DNA from: Sphaerisporangium album
Lineage (GTDB): Bacteria > Actinomycetota > Actinomycetes > Streptosporangiales > Streptosporangiaceae
Assembly (NCBI RefSeq): GCF_003323745.1
Contig: NZ_QOIL01000008.1
Coordinates: 62,001 to 126,000, forward strand
Length of the DNA stretch: 64,000 bases
Direction: 5' to 3'
The position numbers and the translations under genes were made by a program. Within the stretch, counting starts at the first letter, position 1. Each line of letters starts with the position of its first letter. The notes under the pieces were generated by a model. The model did not search any database and had not been told where the DNA came from. It was given only the letters and a program-made list of their open reading frames with translations. Below are positions 8,707 to 17,943 of the stretch, piece by piece.

Positions 8707-9548
8707 ACCGCACCGTACCGACCCCAACCGTGCGTCGGCGCACGGTCACCTCGGCCGACGGCACGGCGATCGGTTACCAGTCGATGGGTTCCGGGCCAGG
8801 CCTCATCGTGGTCGGCGGCGCCCTGCAAACGTCGGACGACTATCTGACGCTGGCCTCCGTCTTGGCCGGTTCCTTCACCGTGCACGTGGTGGACCGGCGG
8901 GGACGTGGCGCCAGTGGTCCTCTGGGCCCCCACTACGCTCTGGGGAAGGATGTGGAGGATCTCCTCGCCGTCCAGGCGGACACCGGGGCGCGCCTGGCGT
9001 TCGGGCACAGCTACGGCGCGCTCGTCGTCCTTGAGGCGGCGCGCTCGTCGCGGCCCTTCGATCGCATCGCGGTCTACGAGCCCGGAGTGCCCTGCGCTCC
9101 CGTCCCCACCGGCTGGATGACTCCGTACCGGGAACGGCTGGCCGCAGGGGACCCGTACGGGGCGTTCGTTCACTTCATCCGTGGCTCGGGCGGCGCGCCG
9201 CCCGTTGTCGCCAAGATGCCGCACTGGTATCTCCGCGCAGTGTTGCGTGTCGGTTTCCGCGGAAAGAAATGGCAGCGGATGAGGCCCCTTCTGGAGGCCA
9301 ACCTGGCCGAGCACGAGCAGCTCGCGGCCCAGCACGGCCGGCTCTCCGAGTTCTCGGCCGTCACCGCGCCGGTGCTGATCCTCTGCGGGAGCCGCACAGC
9401 GCGCGAGATGACAGCGGGGTTCGGCGCCCTGCGCGACACCCTGCCCGACGCCACACTCGAAACCCTGGAGGGCCTCAACCATTTCGGGCCAACGGAACGG
9501 AAAACCGCCCCGGTTCTGGCGGAGCGCACTCTCGCGTTCTTCCTGTGA
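8703..9548 (+). CDS. Alpha/beta-fold hydrolase
   Basis: 281 residues starting with GTG that overlaps the marR stop (GTGA). The fold is indicated by the nucleophile elbow GHSYG with Ser103, the oxyanion-region segment VVGGAL near residue 37, and a late His (GLNHFGP, about residue 260). The usual acid residue after strand 6 is not obvious in LILCGSRTAREM, so the triad may use another acid. Substrate unknown; families of this kind include esterases, epoxide hydrolases and lactonases. Co-transcription with a MarR repressor suggests it degrades the inducing compound. Confidence 0.85.
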   Translation: MNRTVPTPTVRRRTVTSADGTAIGYQSMGSGPGLIVVGGALQTSDDYLTLASVLAGSFTVHVVDRRGRGASGPLGPHYALGKDVEDLLAVQADTGARLAFGHSYGALVVLEAARSSRPFDRIAVYEPGVPCAPVPTGWMTPYRERLAAGDPYGAFVHFIRGSGGAPPVVAKMPHWYLRAVLRVGFRGKKWQRMRPLLEANLAEHEQLAAQHGRLSEFSAVTAPVLILCGSRTAREMTAGFGALRDTLPDATLETLEGLNHFGPTERKTAPVLAERTLAFFL

Positions 9549-9666
9549 CGGTCCCCCCGGGACCCAGGGGTCGTGGGAGTGGCGAGATGCAGCAGGCCGG
9601 GAGGCCAGGGCCCGGCCCGCCGTCCGCGACATCCCTGGGCATCGCGTTCGACGGGCCGCCGGACGC

Positions 9667-12600
9667 TCAGCCGCGGACCAGGAGAAGGACGTCCCGGGGA
9701 GTGATCGACCCGGAGGCGCGGCACTCGAAGGTCGCCAGGACGTGCACCGCCTCCATGAACGGCGTGATCGCGACGGGGTCGGTGTCGGCGACGCCGAGGG
9801 CGACCAGGAGCGCGGCCGCCAGGGCGCCGATTCGCGCGGCCCGCACCAGATCTTTGTCGTACGGAGCGCGGCGGTCGGCCATCGGCTGCAGTACGGCGAC
9901 GATGTCCGTCACAAGTTGGTTCAACATCGGGACGAGCGCAAATCCGGGACGGCTCTCCAGCTTGCCCCTCACGTCGACCAATGCCGAAAGGAGAAGGCCG
10001 GGCAGGTCGCCGGGCACGGTGTCCATCGGGTTGTGCCCGGGCATGAAACGGCGGACGGCCGTGGTGGGCAGATCGTCCAGGTTCTTCGGCACCCACTGCC
10101 AGACGGGGTGACGATCGGGGGAGGTGCCGAGCCACCAGGTGAGGCAGAGCGTCGCCGACCCGAGCAGCAACAGCCGGTGTCCCGGCCCTTCTCCGTCGCC
10201 CGCGCGCAGGGGGTGTGACTCACCCTTGGTCATTATCTGATCCGCCAGCTCGTGCGCGGCGCGAAGGAGCCGCCGGTAGTCACGGTGGAGGCTCTTTCCC
10301 TCGGTGCCGTCGGTGGTGAGCGCGAGAAGTGGACAATTCTCGTGCACGAGTCCGCCGACCTCGCGCAGGACATGACCGAATGTGCGGTCTATCGTCTTGA
10401 TTCTCTCGTCAGCCGGGCGCGTCTGGTCGATATGGAGGCGCTTCACGAGCTGGCGGATCTTCTTGATACCGGGGTCTGTGGTGGTGCTCGCCTCATCGTT
10501 CAGCATACGAGCACGGATCGCGGTCAATCTCAGCTCGAAACCCATGTCCTGGAATTCCGTGCGGGCGTTGAGATGGACGAGCTCACGCTCGATGATCACC
10601 TGACGAACGACGTCGTGGGCGTGCAGCGAGTACGCGAGGAGCGGGCTCAGGTGTACCGCGAACTGGTGCTCGACGGTGGACAGGCGCATGGTGCGCAGGT
10701 CCTTCGCGGTGCCGAGCAGGGTGAGCACGGTGGCGGTGAGCAGGAACGGCCCGATCCGCTCGTAGGCGAACAGCGGCATCTCTGTCAGTCGCCGGATGGC
10801 GGCCTCCTCGGACGCGTCGTACGCGAACGAACCGTGGGAGGCTTCCGTGCCGAACAGTATGGTGTCGCCGCCGTCCTCGGCCCAGGCGCGAGAACGCGTC
10901 AGGTCCGCCACCACGCGGATCGCCGGATCGGAGAGCTCGGCGGTGGTCGGGAGGCGGTAGGTGGACCCGTCGGCCGAGAGGGAGTTCAGCCAGTCCACGA
11001 ACCGCGTCACGTCGTTCGGCCACAGCCCTGTGATCGGGGTCTCCGGGCTCGGCCAGCCGCCGGTGGCCATGTGCTCCGGGGGATGGTGGGGGCTGATGGC
11101 GTACGCGTCCTCGACGAAGAGCCGGTAGAGGTCGGTGGGGACCGGGTGGGCGCAGAGCGCGGTGCCCTCCTGCATGCGGATCACGTCGCGGAGGGCGCGG
11201 TTGACCTTGATCGCGGTGATCAGCCGGGAATGGTCCTTCGCGTCGGCACTCTCGGAGGTGGGGGACGACAGCAGGGACTCCAGGCGGTCCCGGAGGTCGG
11301 GGGACAGCTCGCGGGCCTCGTCGGCGCAGTCGAAGGCCAGGGCGAGGGCCCGTACGGTGCCGGAGGTCAGGCAGGATTCGACCACGGGGCTCGCGTCGGC
11401 GGTCGCCGACCACAGCAGGATCGTCTCCCGCCACGCAGGGTCGTCCACGCGCTTGGCGAGCAACGATGCGTGCTTCTCCTGCTTGATCTCGGTGGCGGCG
11501 AGGTACTCCTGCAAGGTCAGGTGCGCGAAGGCGAGGATGCCGCTCTCGCGTTCGATGATCAGGCCGCTCTTCTCGGTCTCCGCCAGGAACGCCTCGGGGG
11601 TGACGTCGGGGGAGACGCGGGCCAGCGCGGGCCCGATGGCCTGGCGTGCCCCCTCGACGGAGATGTCCTTCACGCCCCGGAGCATCATGGTCAGGGCAAG
11701 TTCGCGGACGACGCGCTCCTTCTGCTCGCCACGAAGGCCGGTTCCCTGGTCGGCCAGGCCCTTGGAGTCCTGCCGCCGGTGGAGGAGCACCTCGCACATC
11801 TCGCCGTACAGGCCGGCGCGGCTGCCGGGGAGCGCGCTCCGGTAGCGGTGGACGTTGGCGATCATCGTCAGCAGCAGCGGGTTGGCGGCGAGGTCGTAGA
11901 GGGCCGGCTTCTTGCGCAGGCGTTCGAGCAGGTCGTCGGCATGGTTCCGGGCGCGGGCCCGCGTCTCGGGGCCGGTCTCGCCGGTGCTGCGCTGGTCTAT
12001 CGCGAGGTACCAGCCGTGCAGGAACGCCGAGATCTGCTCGGGGGTGAACCGCCGCACCTGCAGGACGGTGGCGTCGTTCAGCGGGTTCTCGTGGTACCCG
12101 TGCGGCCGGGAGGTGACCACGAAGGTGTTGCCCGAGTATCGGATGGTCTGCCCGGACATCCACCGGACGACGGCCTTGCGGTCCTCCTCCTTCGCGACCT
12201 CGTCCAGGCCGTCCAGCATCACCCGGCAGCGGCCCTTCTGCAGGGATCGCTCGAACCAGGTGGCCGGGATCCGTCCCTTAAGCCAGGGTTGCCCGGCCGC
12301 GATCGCGCCGAGCGTGACGTCCGGATCGTCGAGGATCGCCTGGATGTGGTCGCGCAGGTAGAGGAGGATCGGCAGGTCGCCGCGCCGGGGCCGGCACAGG
12401 TCGAGGGTCGTCCGCCGCAGCAGGGTGGTCTTGCCCGAGCCCGGCGCCCCGATGACCGCGAAGACGCCGGTCCGGTCGGCGTCGAGGAAGGATCGCAACG
12501 AGCGCCGCTGGTCGGCCGTGACGGTCCGGGCCGATGGTTCCCGCGAGGTCCCGGCCGCGACGGTCCCGGCGAGCGGTTCCTGCGGGGGCTCGCCCTTGGA

Positions 12601-13041
12601 GGTCCCGGCCAGCGGTTCGCGAAGGGTCTCGTGGACGGCGCGGGGGACGAGGCTCACGTCCACGTACACCTGACGCAGTTCCAGGGCGTACTCGCCGATC
12701 GTGGTCAGGCCGCGCACGTCGATGTAGCGGATGCTCGCCGCCAATTGCTTGAGGTACGTCCTGCGGGTGCGGGCCAGGCGGTCCGTCACGGTCGCGTCGA
12801 CCAGGTCCGCGACGCGCTGCACCCATTTGTCCTGGACGGCCTTGCCGACCTGCCGCAGGAACTCGACGACCGCCAGCACGATCCAGTACCCGAGCAGCGC
12901 CAGCCCGCTCAGCACCGGATGCGTCCGGACGTCCGGCCACAGCCCCGCGCCGACGAGGGCGGGCGGGCCGAGCGCCGCGAGCGCCACGGCGAGACGCGCC
13001 CACGGCGTGGACGACGGTCCTAATGGGGGTTGCGCTGCCAT
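9667..13041 (-). CDS. Membrane-anchored NACHT-type STAND NTPase with SUMF1-like segment
   Basis: 1124 residues from the ATG at 13041, which has GGAG upstream; a longer frame to 13179 lacks a ribosome site. Two hydrophobic helices (about 16-34 and 44-62) anchor the N-terminus. A Pro/Thr/Glu-rich linker with imperfect EPLAGT repeats (about 140-175) follows. The NACHT module has the P-loop GAPGSGKTT (about 199-207), Walker B VMLDGLDEV (about 274-282) and VVTSRPHGY. A helical arm (ANPLLLTMI, FAHLTLQEYLAATE) follows. Near 640-700, ITGLWPNDVTRFVDWLN...YRLPTTAEL resembles a formylglycine-generating-enzyme (SUMF1) fragment. The final 400 residues are unassigned and include hydrophobic stretches. STAND NTPases are switch proteins; many bacterial NACHT proteins defend against phage. 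That role is inferred here. Confidence 0.85.
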   Translation of the reverse strand: MAAQPPLGPSSTPWARLAVALAALGPPALVGAGLWPDVRTHPVLSGLALLGYWIVLAVVEFLRQVGKAVQDKWVQRVADLVDATVTDRLARTRRTYLKQLAASIRYIDVRGLTTIGEYALELRQVYVDVSLVPRAVHETLREPLAGTSKGEPPQEPLAGTVAAGTSREPSARTVTADQRRSLRSFLDADRTGVFAVIGAPGSGKTTLLRRTTLDLCRPRRGDLPILLYLRDHIQAILDDPDVTLGAIAAGQPWLKGRIPATWFERSLQKGRCRVMLDGLDEVAKEEDRKAVVRWMSGQTIRYSGNTFVVTSRPHGYHENPLNDATVLQVRRFTPEQISAFLHGWYLAIDQRSTGETGPETRARARNHADDLLERLRKKPALYDLAANPLLLTMIANVHRYRSALPGSRAGLYGEMCEVLLHRRQDSKGLADQGTGLRGEQKERVVRELALTMMLRGVKDISVEGARQAIGPALARVSPDVTPEAFLAETEKSGLIIERESGILAFAHLTLQEYLAATEIKQEKHASLLAKRVDDPAWRETILLWSATADASPVVESCLTSGTVRALALAFDCADEARELSPDLRDRLESLLSSPTSESADAKDHSRLITAIKVNRALRDVIRMQEGTALCAHPVPTDLYRLFVEDAYAISPHHPPEHMATGGWPSPETPITGLWPNDVTRFVDWLNSLSADGSTYRLPTTAELSDPAIRVVADLTRSRAWAEDGGDTILFGTEASHGSFAYDASEEAAIRRLTEMPLFAYERIGPFLLTATVLTLLGTAKDLRTMRLSTVEHQFAVHLSPLLAYSLHAHDVVRQVIIERELVHLNARTEFQDMGFELRLTAIRARMLNDEASTTTDPGIKKIRQLVKRLHIDQTRPADERIKTIDRTFGHVLREVGGLVHENCPLLALTTDGTEGKSLHRDYRRLLRAAHELADQIMTKGESHPLRAGDGEGPGHRLLLLGSATLCLTWWLGTSPDRHPVWQWVPKNLDDLPTTAVRRFMPGHNPMDTVPGDLPGLLLSALVDVRGKLESRPGFALVPMLNQLVTDIVAVLQPMADRRAPYDKDLVRAARIGALAAALLVALGVADTDPVAITPFMEAVHVLATFECRASGSITPRDVLLLVRG

Positions 13042-13206
13042 CCTCGGCCACTCCGATACCGTCGCCGCGATCACCGGCCGCCACTGCACGGCGGCACACC
13101 GCGATCGTCCCACGATTCGATCTGCCGTGTATGCGTCCTTTCCTACGCGTTCCTGCGCGGCCGACGGAGGTGCGGCCATCCCGGGCAGGTGACCCGGCAG
13201 TGAACG

Positions 13207-14484
13207 TCAGGGGACGATGCGCAGCTCGGGGCGGTGGTCCGGGAGGCCCAGGAGTTGGCGGACGCGGGGGAGCGTCCAGGCCAGTTGGGCGGCCAGGGCG
13301 GGCAGGGTGAGGGCGGTTTCGGATGCCGCGAGGTCGAAGGCGTGGGACAGGAGGACGGGGTGTTCGCCGGGGTAGCCGGTTATGGGTTCGTTGGCGAAGC
13401 CGGGCTGGTCGCGTAGGGCGGCCAGGCGTTGGTAGGCGCGGCCGGCCGCCGAGTCGGAGAGGAGGCCGACCTCGCGGCAGCGGTACAGCAGGGAGTCGAC
13501 CGAGACGCCCCACACGTGCTTGAGCTCGGCCAGGCGGCGCAGGTCCAGGCGGCGGGGGAGGTCGGGGAGGATGCTGTCGCGGGGGGTGAGGAACTCGGCG
13601 GCGAAGGTGTCGGCCTCGCGCTCCTGCTGGACGTCGCCCGCCGCCGTCTCGCCGTGCAGGACGAGGTGTCCCAGCTCGTGGGCGGCGGTGAAGCGGTAGC
13701 GGTGGATGTCGTCGAACCGGTTGGCGGTCAGCACGACGATCGGCCGGGGGAGCTGGGACGTCGAGAACGCGTCGACCGTGGTCGCGTCCTCGTCCGGCGG
13801 GGGCAGGACGACGACGATGCCGTGGGCCTCCATGTGGCGCACCAGGTGGGAGATCGGGCCGGTGCCGAGGCCCCAGTGGCGGCGCAGCTCGCGGGCGGCG
13901 GCGGCCGGGTCGCGGGGCAGCTCGACGCCCGAGTGCACCTCGCCGCCGGAGAACCCCGGCAGGTCGACGTGCGGCAGTCGGACGCGCCTCTCCAGGGCGT
14001 GGGTGAGCTCCCACACCTGCTCGACGAACGCGACGGCCTTGACCCGCTGGTGGACGCGGGTGGAGCGCAGGCTGCGGAAATGCGCCATCGACCCGTCCAG
14101 CTTGGCGTGCGGACGGCCCGGCAGGAAGAACGCCATGGGGACGCCGAGGGTCTCGGCGAGCCGGGGGACGAGGTCGGGGCGCGGGTGGGTGGCCCCGGTC
14201 TCGTACTGCCCGACCGCGGCCGGGGTGACGCCGATGCGCTCGGCGAGATCCTTCTTGGTCAGCCCGGCGAGCCGCCGCGCCTGGGTGAGGCGGGCCTGGT
14301 CGAAGGCGTCGGCGACCGCCTGCGGCGTGGGTCCACCTCGTCCGGGGGCGGTCGGGTCGAAGAGGCGGACCTGGCCACGATCGCGGCCACCCCGCCGGGC
14401 CCCAGGGCGGCCTGGGTTCTGGCCAGTGACCTGGCCGCCGGCCTGGCCAGGATTCCGGCCGCCTCCATCGCTACGCTCGCTCAT
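13207..14484 (-). CDS. XRE regulator fused to ImmA/IrrE-type metallopeptidase (COG2856/DUF955)
   Basis: 425 residues. A Gly/Arg-rich N-terminal tail (1-50) is followed by an XRE helix-turn-helix (about 68-122, with KKDLAERIGVTPAAVGQYE). The zinc peptidase motif HELGH is at 269-273 (AAHELGHLVLHG), with a downstream acidic element EREADTFAAEFL that supplies the third ligand in the family. ImmA/IrrE peptidases cleave repressors or act as toxin-antitoxin or phage-switch components. The gene overlaps the preceding partner gene by 14 bp, so the two are co-translated. The adjacent NACHT gene lies 166 bp downstream on the same strand. Confidence 0.9.
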   Translation of the reverse strand: MSERSDGGGRNPGQAGGQVTGQNPGRPGARRGGRDRGQVRLFDPTAPGRGGPTPQAVADAFDQARLTQARRLAGLTKKDLAERIGVTPAAVGQYETGATHPRPDLVPRLAETLGVPMAFFLPGRPHAKLDGSMAHFRSLRSTRVHQRVKAVAFVEQVWELTHALERRVRLPHVDLPGFSGGEVHSGVELPRDPAAAARELRRHWGLGTGPISHLVRHMEAHGIVVVLPPPDEDATTVDAFSTSQLPRPIVVLTANRFDDIHRYRFTAAHELGHLVLHGETAAGDVQQEREADTFAAEFLTPRDSILPDLPRRLDLRRLAELKHVWGVSVDSLLYRCREVGLLSDSAAGRAYQRLAALRDQPGFANEPITGYPGEHPVLLSHAFDLAASETALTLPALAAQLAWTLPRVRQLLGLPDHRPELRIVP

Positions 14485-15319
14485 CGGCGTCGGCGGTCCG
14501 CGGTTCGTCGTGGGGCTCGCTGCGCACGGGGAACAGCGCGGGGTTCTCGCGCTCCACGGCCGGGCGGCGGGTGAGGGTGAGGTCGGGTTCGGCGGCGGCG
14601 TCGAAGCGGGCCGCCGTGTCGGGCGCGGCGTCCGGGCGGTCGAGCGGGACGGTCTGCGGCACCCACGGCGAGGACGCGGCGAGCAGCGGGATCGGCTCGC
14701 AGTGGAGCCAGTGGATGTGCCCCAGGTCGTCGACCAGCTCGGCCTCGCCCCAGTAGAGCCGCAGCAGGCTGGCCTGCGCGTTCGCGGCGTAGGCGACCGG
14801 GATCAGCCGCGTGTCGGCGGGCAGCCTCGCCAGCAGGGGACGCACCTCGTCCAGCTCGTCGTCGTGCTCGTCGACGCCGAGGTCGAGCTCCTCCTGGGTG
14901 TAGATCGTCCGGGGGCCGTAGCGGGTGAACAGCTCGCGGGCGAGCGCGGAGACGCGGCCGTCGCTGATGCGCGCCTCGGAGATGGGGGTCGTGTCGTCCT
15001 CGGCGTAGCGGAAGGGCAGGAACAGGTTGCCGTCCAGGACGACGAGGTGGTGCGGCGAGCGGTAGGGCCGGATGACCTGGAACCCCGGCTCGTTCCTGAA
15101 CCCGGCCACCAGCGCCTCGTAACGCCGCGCCATCAACGTCGAGCCGTACGCGTACCGCTTGTCGCTCCTGGACCACTTCTGCGCGTCCTGGGCGTTCTCG
15201 GCGGCCTCCCTGAGGGAGGCGGCGAGCTGACGTCTCACGTCCGCCGCGCGCGCGCCGAAGCGCTCGGTGGCCCAGCTCGACATGCGCGGCTCCGCCTGCA
15301 TCGGTGACCTCCGGTCCAT
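14471..15319 (-). CDS. Hypothetical protein, partner of the ImmA/IrrE gene
   Basis: 282 residues, no family recognised. A possible shorter start is the ATG at 15283. The N-terminal third is helical and charged (RRQLAASLREAAENAQDAQKW). The middle has LVVLDGNLFLPFRYAEDDT and the acidic segment LDLGVDEHDDELDE. The C-terminal 60 residues are Pro/Asp-rich and look disordered. No catalytic motif or membrane segment is visible. It overlaps the XRE-ImmA/IrrE gene by 14 bp and lies first in the pair, the position typical of a toxin or of the substrate of a dedicated peptidase. A GATGCG/CGCATC inverted repeat just upstream could be the pair's operator. Confidence 0.7.
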   Translation of the reverse strand: MDRRSPMQAEPRMSSWATERFGARAADVRRQLAASLREAAENAQDAQKWSRSDKRYAYGSTLMARRYEALVAGFRNEPGFQVIRPYRSPHHLVVLDGNLFLPFRYAEDDTTPISEARISDGRVSALARELFTRYGPRTIYTQEELDLGVDEHDDELDEVRPLLARLPADTRLIPVAYAANAQASLLRLYWGEAELVDDLGHIHWLHCEPIPLLAASSPWVPQTVPLDRPDAAPDTAARFDAAAEPDLTLTRRPAVERENPALFPVRSEPHDEPRTADADERA

Positions 15320-15327
15320 GGCGTCAG

Positions 15328-15345
15328 GATGCGTCGGATCGCATC
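15328..15345 (-). promoter_or_regulatory. Inverted repeat upstream of the ImmA/IrrE pair
   Basis: Arms GATGCG (15328-15333) and CGCATC (15340-15345) are perfect with a 6-bp spacer, only nine bases before the start at 15319. An AT-richer AACTAAAGT stretch lies further upstream on the minus strand. I infer an operator for the XRE domain encoded by the second gene. Confidence 0.4.
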
Positions 15346-15467
15346 AGGACGATGATCCCGCCACTTTAGTTCTCCGCACGATACTCCCGCGCCCACTCCA
15401 GTTGATGTTGTGACTCGCTGACGGATCGAGGACGGTCACCGGGCAGAGAGATCGGCCGAGGGGAGGG

Positions 15468-16418
15468 TCACGGACGGGCCGGACGCGGGCTCACGGCCGG
15501 ACGGGGCAGGGCGAGGCCGCGCCGGGTCCACAGGTCGCGCATGCGGTCCGGATAGTCGGTGACGATGCCCGCGACGCCGAGGTCGAGCAGGCGCGACGCC
15601 TCCTCCGGGTCGTTGACCGTCCACACCGCGACCGGCAGCCCGGCCTTCGCGGCCCGGGCCATCAGCTCCTCGTCGACCAGCACGCGGTCCGGGGACAGGG
15701 TGGTGGCGCCGACGGAGGCCGCGGCCGCCGCGATGTCGCCGCCGAAGTCGGCCACGTGGTCGAGATCGAGCCACGCCGGGTCCAGCGTCGCCTTCTCGAC
15801 CAGGGCGTAGCGCAGCGGCACCAGGTCGCGGGCGACGCGCAGGACGCGCCAGTCGAAGCTGAGGATCGCCGCGCCGTCCAGCCGCTTGTGCCGGTCCAGC
15901 TCGGCCACGACCAGCTCGGTCAGCTCCCGCGGGTCGCCGGACAGGTCCGGCCGGGTGGGGTCGGACTTGATCTCGACGTTCATCCGCACGTCGTCGGCCC
16001 CGTAGGCGGAGGCCAGGCCGAGTACGGCGCCGAGCGTCGGCATGCGGGCGCCGGGCACGCGCGCCTGGGTGAGGGCGAAGCCGTCGTCCTTGGTCCTGGG
16101 GCGGCGCACGCCGACGTCGAGCATGCGCAGCTGCGTCAGCGTGAGGGAGCGGATCGGCTTGCCGACGTAGGGGAAGCCGGGGTCGTCCTCCGTGAAGGGG
16201 GCGGTGTCGGCGCTGGTCACGGCCGACACCGTCAGGTCGTGGGTCAGCACCAGCCTGCGGTCGGCGCTGAGCGCGACGTCGAACTCGATCGCGTGGACGC
16301 CGAGCTCCAGCGTGAAGGCCATGCCGGGGAGGGTGTTCTCCGGGCGCAGGCCCCGTGCCCCCCGGTGGCCGTGTATCTCCGGTTTCTCCACCTGCACACG
16401 GCGCACCCTATCGTCCAC
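15468..16418 (-). CDS. Glycerophosphodiester phosphodiesterase
   Basis: 316 residues from a GTG at 16418 (a second GTG at 16391 is also possible; neither has a clear ribosome site). The TIM-barrel GDPD signature HGHRGARGLRPENTL is at the N-terminus, with the metal-binding EFDVALSADRRLVLTHD following. AVWTVNDPEE and GIVTDYPDRM near the C-terminus are also family hallmarks. The enzyme hydrolyses glycerophosphodiesters to glycerol 3-phosphate and an alcohol. No signal peptide is visible, so it acts in the cytoplasm. The gene follows purA with about 140 bp of repeat-rich DNA between them. Confidence 0.92.
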   Translation of the reverse strand: MDDRVRRVQVEKPEIHGHRGARGLRPENTLPGMAFTLELGVHAIEFDVALSADRRLVLTHDLTVSAVTSADTAPFTEDDPGFPYVGKPIRSLTLTQLRMLDVGVRRPRTKDDGFALTQARVPGARMPTLGAVLGLASAYGADDVRMNVEIKSDPTRPDLSGDPRELTELVVAELDRHKRLDGAAILSFDWRVLRVARDLVPLRYALVEKATLDPAWLDLDHVADFGGDIAAAAASVGATTLSPDRVLVDEELMARAAKAGLPVAVWTVNDPEEASRLLDLGVAGIVTDYPDRMRDLWTRRGLALPRPAVSPRPARP

Positions 16419-16463
16419 GTGTCCCGGCCCGGTTCAGGCGGGGCCGTGAACGTACGGGGAACC

Positions 16464-16521
16464 CCGGCCAAGCCCCGCGGGAGCCGGCCAAGCCCCGCGG
16501 GCCCCGGCCAAAGACCGGGGA
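16464..16521. repeat. 20-bp tandem repeat ending in a terminator-like hairpin
   Basis: The 18-mer CCGGCCAAGCCCCGCGGG occurs at 16464-16481 and 16484-16501, and its first eight bases again at 16504-16511, a 20-bp period. The last copy merges into the hairpin CCCCGG-CCAAAGA-CCGGGG (about 16503-16520), 40 bp beyond the purA stop, which may terminate purA transcription (no T tail). Confidence 0.6.
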
Positions 16522-16557
16522 GCAAGACGGACGCCGGGCGGGGGGACCGGCGCGTCG

Positions 16558-17841
16558 TCAGATGAGCGGGCGCAGCGAAAGGGTCTGGTCGCGGCCGGGG
16601 CCGACGCCGATGGCCGAGATGCGCGCCCCGCTGAGCTCCTCCAGCGTCCGCACGTAGTCCTGGGCGTTCTTGGGCAGGTCCTCGAAGGACTTGGCCTCGG
16701 TGATGTCCTCCTCCCACCCCGGGAACTCCTCGTAGATCGGCTTGGCGTGGTGGAAGCCGGTCTGGGTCATCGGGATCTCCTCGTGGCGCTCGCCGTCGAC
16801 GTCGTAGGCGACGCAGACCGGGATGCGCTCCAGGCCGGAGAGCACGTCCAGCTTGGTGAGGAAGAAGTCGGTGACGCCGTTGACGCGGGTGGCGTACCGG
16901 GCGATGATCGCGTCGAACCAGCCGCAGCGGCGGTTGCGGCCGGTGGTCACGCCGTACTCGCCGCCGGTCGTGCGCAGCCAGTCGCCCATCTCGTCGGTCA
17001 GCTCGGTGGGGAACGGCCCGGAGCCGACGCGCGTGGTGTACGCCTTGAGGATGCCGATCACGCGGGTGAGCCGCGTCGGCGGGATGCCCGAGCCGATGCA
17101 GGCGCCGCCGGACGTCGGAGAGGACGACGTCACGAACGGGTAGGTGCCGTGGTCGATGTCGAGCAGGTTGCCCTGGCCGCCCTCCAGCAGGACGACCTTG
17201 CCCTCGTCGAGCGCCTGGTTGAGGATCAGCGAGGTGTCGGCGATGTGCGGCTTGAGCCGTTCGGCGTAGCCGAGGTACTCCTCCAGCACCTTCGCCGGGT
17301 CGATGCCCCTGCGGTTGTAGACCTTGGTCAGCACCTGGTTCTTCTCGTTCAGGGCGACGTCGATCTTCTGGCCGAGGATGCCCGGGTCGAGCAGGTCCTG
17401 CACGCGCACGCCCATGCGCGCGATCTTGTCCCCGTACGCCGGGCCGATGCCCCGCCCGGTCGTGCCGATGCGGGCCTTGCCCAGGTAGCGCTCGGTCACC
17501 TTGTCGAGCGCCTTGTGGTGGGGCATGATCAGGTGCGCGTTGGCCGAGATCAGCAGGCGGTCGCACGAGATGCCGCGCTCCAGCAGGCCGTCGATCTCCG
17601 CGAGCAGCACTCCGGGGTCGATGACGACGCCGTTGCCGATCACCGGGACGACCTCGGGCGAGAGGACGCCGGTCGGCAGCAGGTGCAGCGCGTACTTCTG
17701 GTCGCCGATGACGACCGTGTGCCCCGCGTTGTTGCCGCCCTGGTAGCGGACGACGTAGTCGACCTCGCCGCCCAGCAGGTCGGTGGCCTTACCTTTGCCC
17801 TCATCGCCCCACTGGGCGCCCACGAGAACGACAGCCGGCAT
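16558..17841 (-). CDS. purA: Adenylosuccinate synthetase
   Basis: 427 residues, standard length. It joins IMO's relative IMP to aspartate with GTP to give adenylosuccinate, the first step from IMP to AMP. The N-terminal [14 protein letters not shown]-loop-like signature is intact, as are [31 protein letters not shown]-type elements and the C-terminal [11 protein letters not shown] at 17841 is preceded by GGGAG at good distance. A terminator for the upstream DUF3151 gene lies immediately before it, so purA probably has its own promoter. Confidence 0.97.
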   Translation of the reverse strand: MPAVVLVGAQWGDEGKGKATDLLGGEVDYVVRYQGGNNAGHTVVIGDQKYALHLLPTGVLSPEVVPVIGNGVVIDPGVLLAEIDGLLERGISCDRLLISANAHLIMPHHKALDKVTERYLGKARIGTTGRGIGPAYGDKIARMGVRVQDLLDPGILGQKIDVALNEKNQVLTKVYNRRGIDPAKVLEEYLGYAERLKPHIADTSLILNQALDEGKVVLLEGGQGNLLDIDHGTYPFVTSSSPTSGGACIGSGIPPTRLTRVIGILKAYTTRVGSGPFPTELTDEMGDWLRTTGGEYGVTTGRNRRCGWFDAIIARYATRVNGVTDFFLTKLDVLSGLERIPVCVAYDVDGERHEEIPMTQTGFHHAKPIYEEFPGWEEDITEAKSFEDLPKNAQDYVRTLEELSGARISAIGVGPGRDQTLSLRPLI

Positions 17842-17857
17842 GGTTAACTCCCGCGCA

Positions 17858-17895
17858 CAAAAACGTAAACCCCTGGCGCAAGCGCGACAGGGGCT
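17858..17895 (-). terminator. Rho-independent terminator after the DUF3151 gene
   Basis: On the minus strand GAGCCCCTGtCGC pairs with GCGcCAGGGGTTT around a GCTT loop, followed by TTTACGTTTTT. It lies between the DUF3151 stop (17944) and the purA start (17841). Confidence 0.8.
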
Positions 17896-17943
17896 CTTGC
17901 GTTGAGAGACTACCCGAGCAGGCTGATGCCGCCCAAGCGCGGC

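Noticed and set aside
10252-13023. 923-codon + strand frame opposite the NACHT gene
   Set aside because: Mirror of a GC-rich coding sequence; composition is Arg/Gly/Val-rich without domains, while the minus frame has clear P-loop and Walker B motifs.
16464-16511. CRISPR-like tandem repeats after purA
   Set aside because: Only three copies with a 2-bp gap and no spacers; part of a hairpin-rich terminator region.
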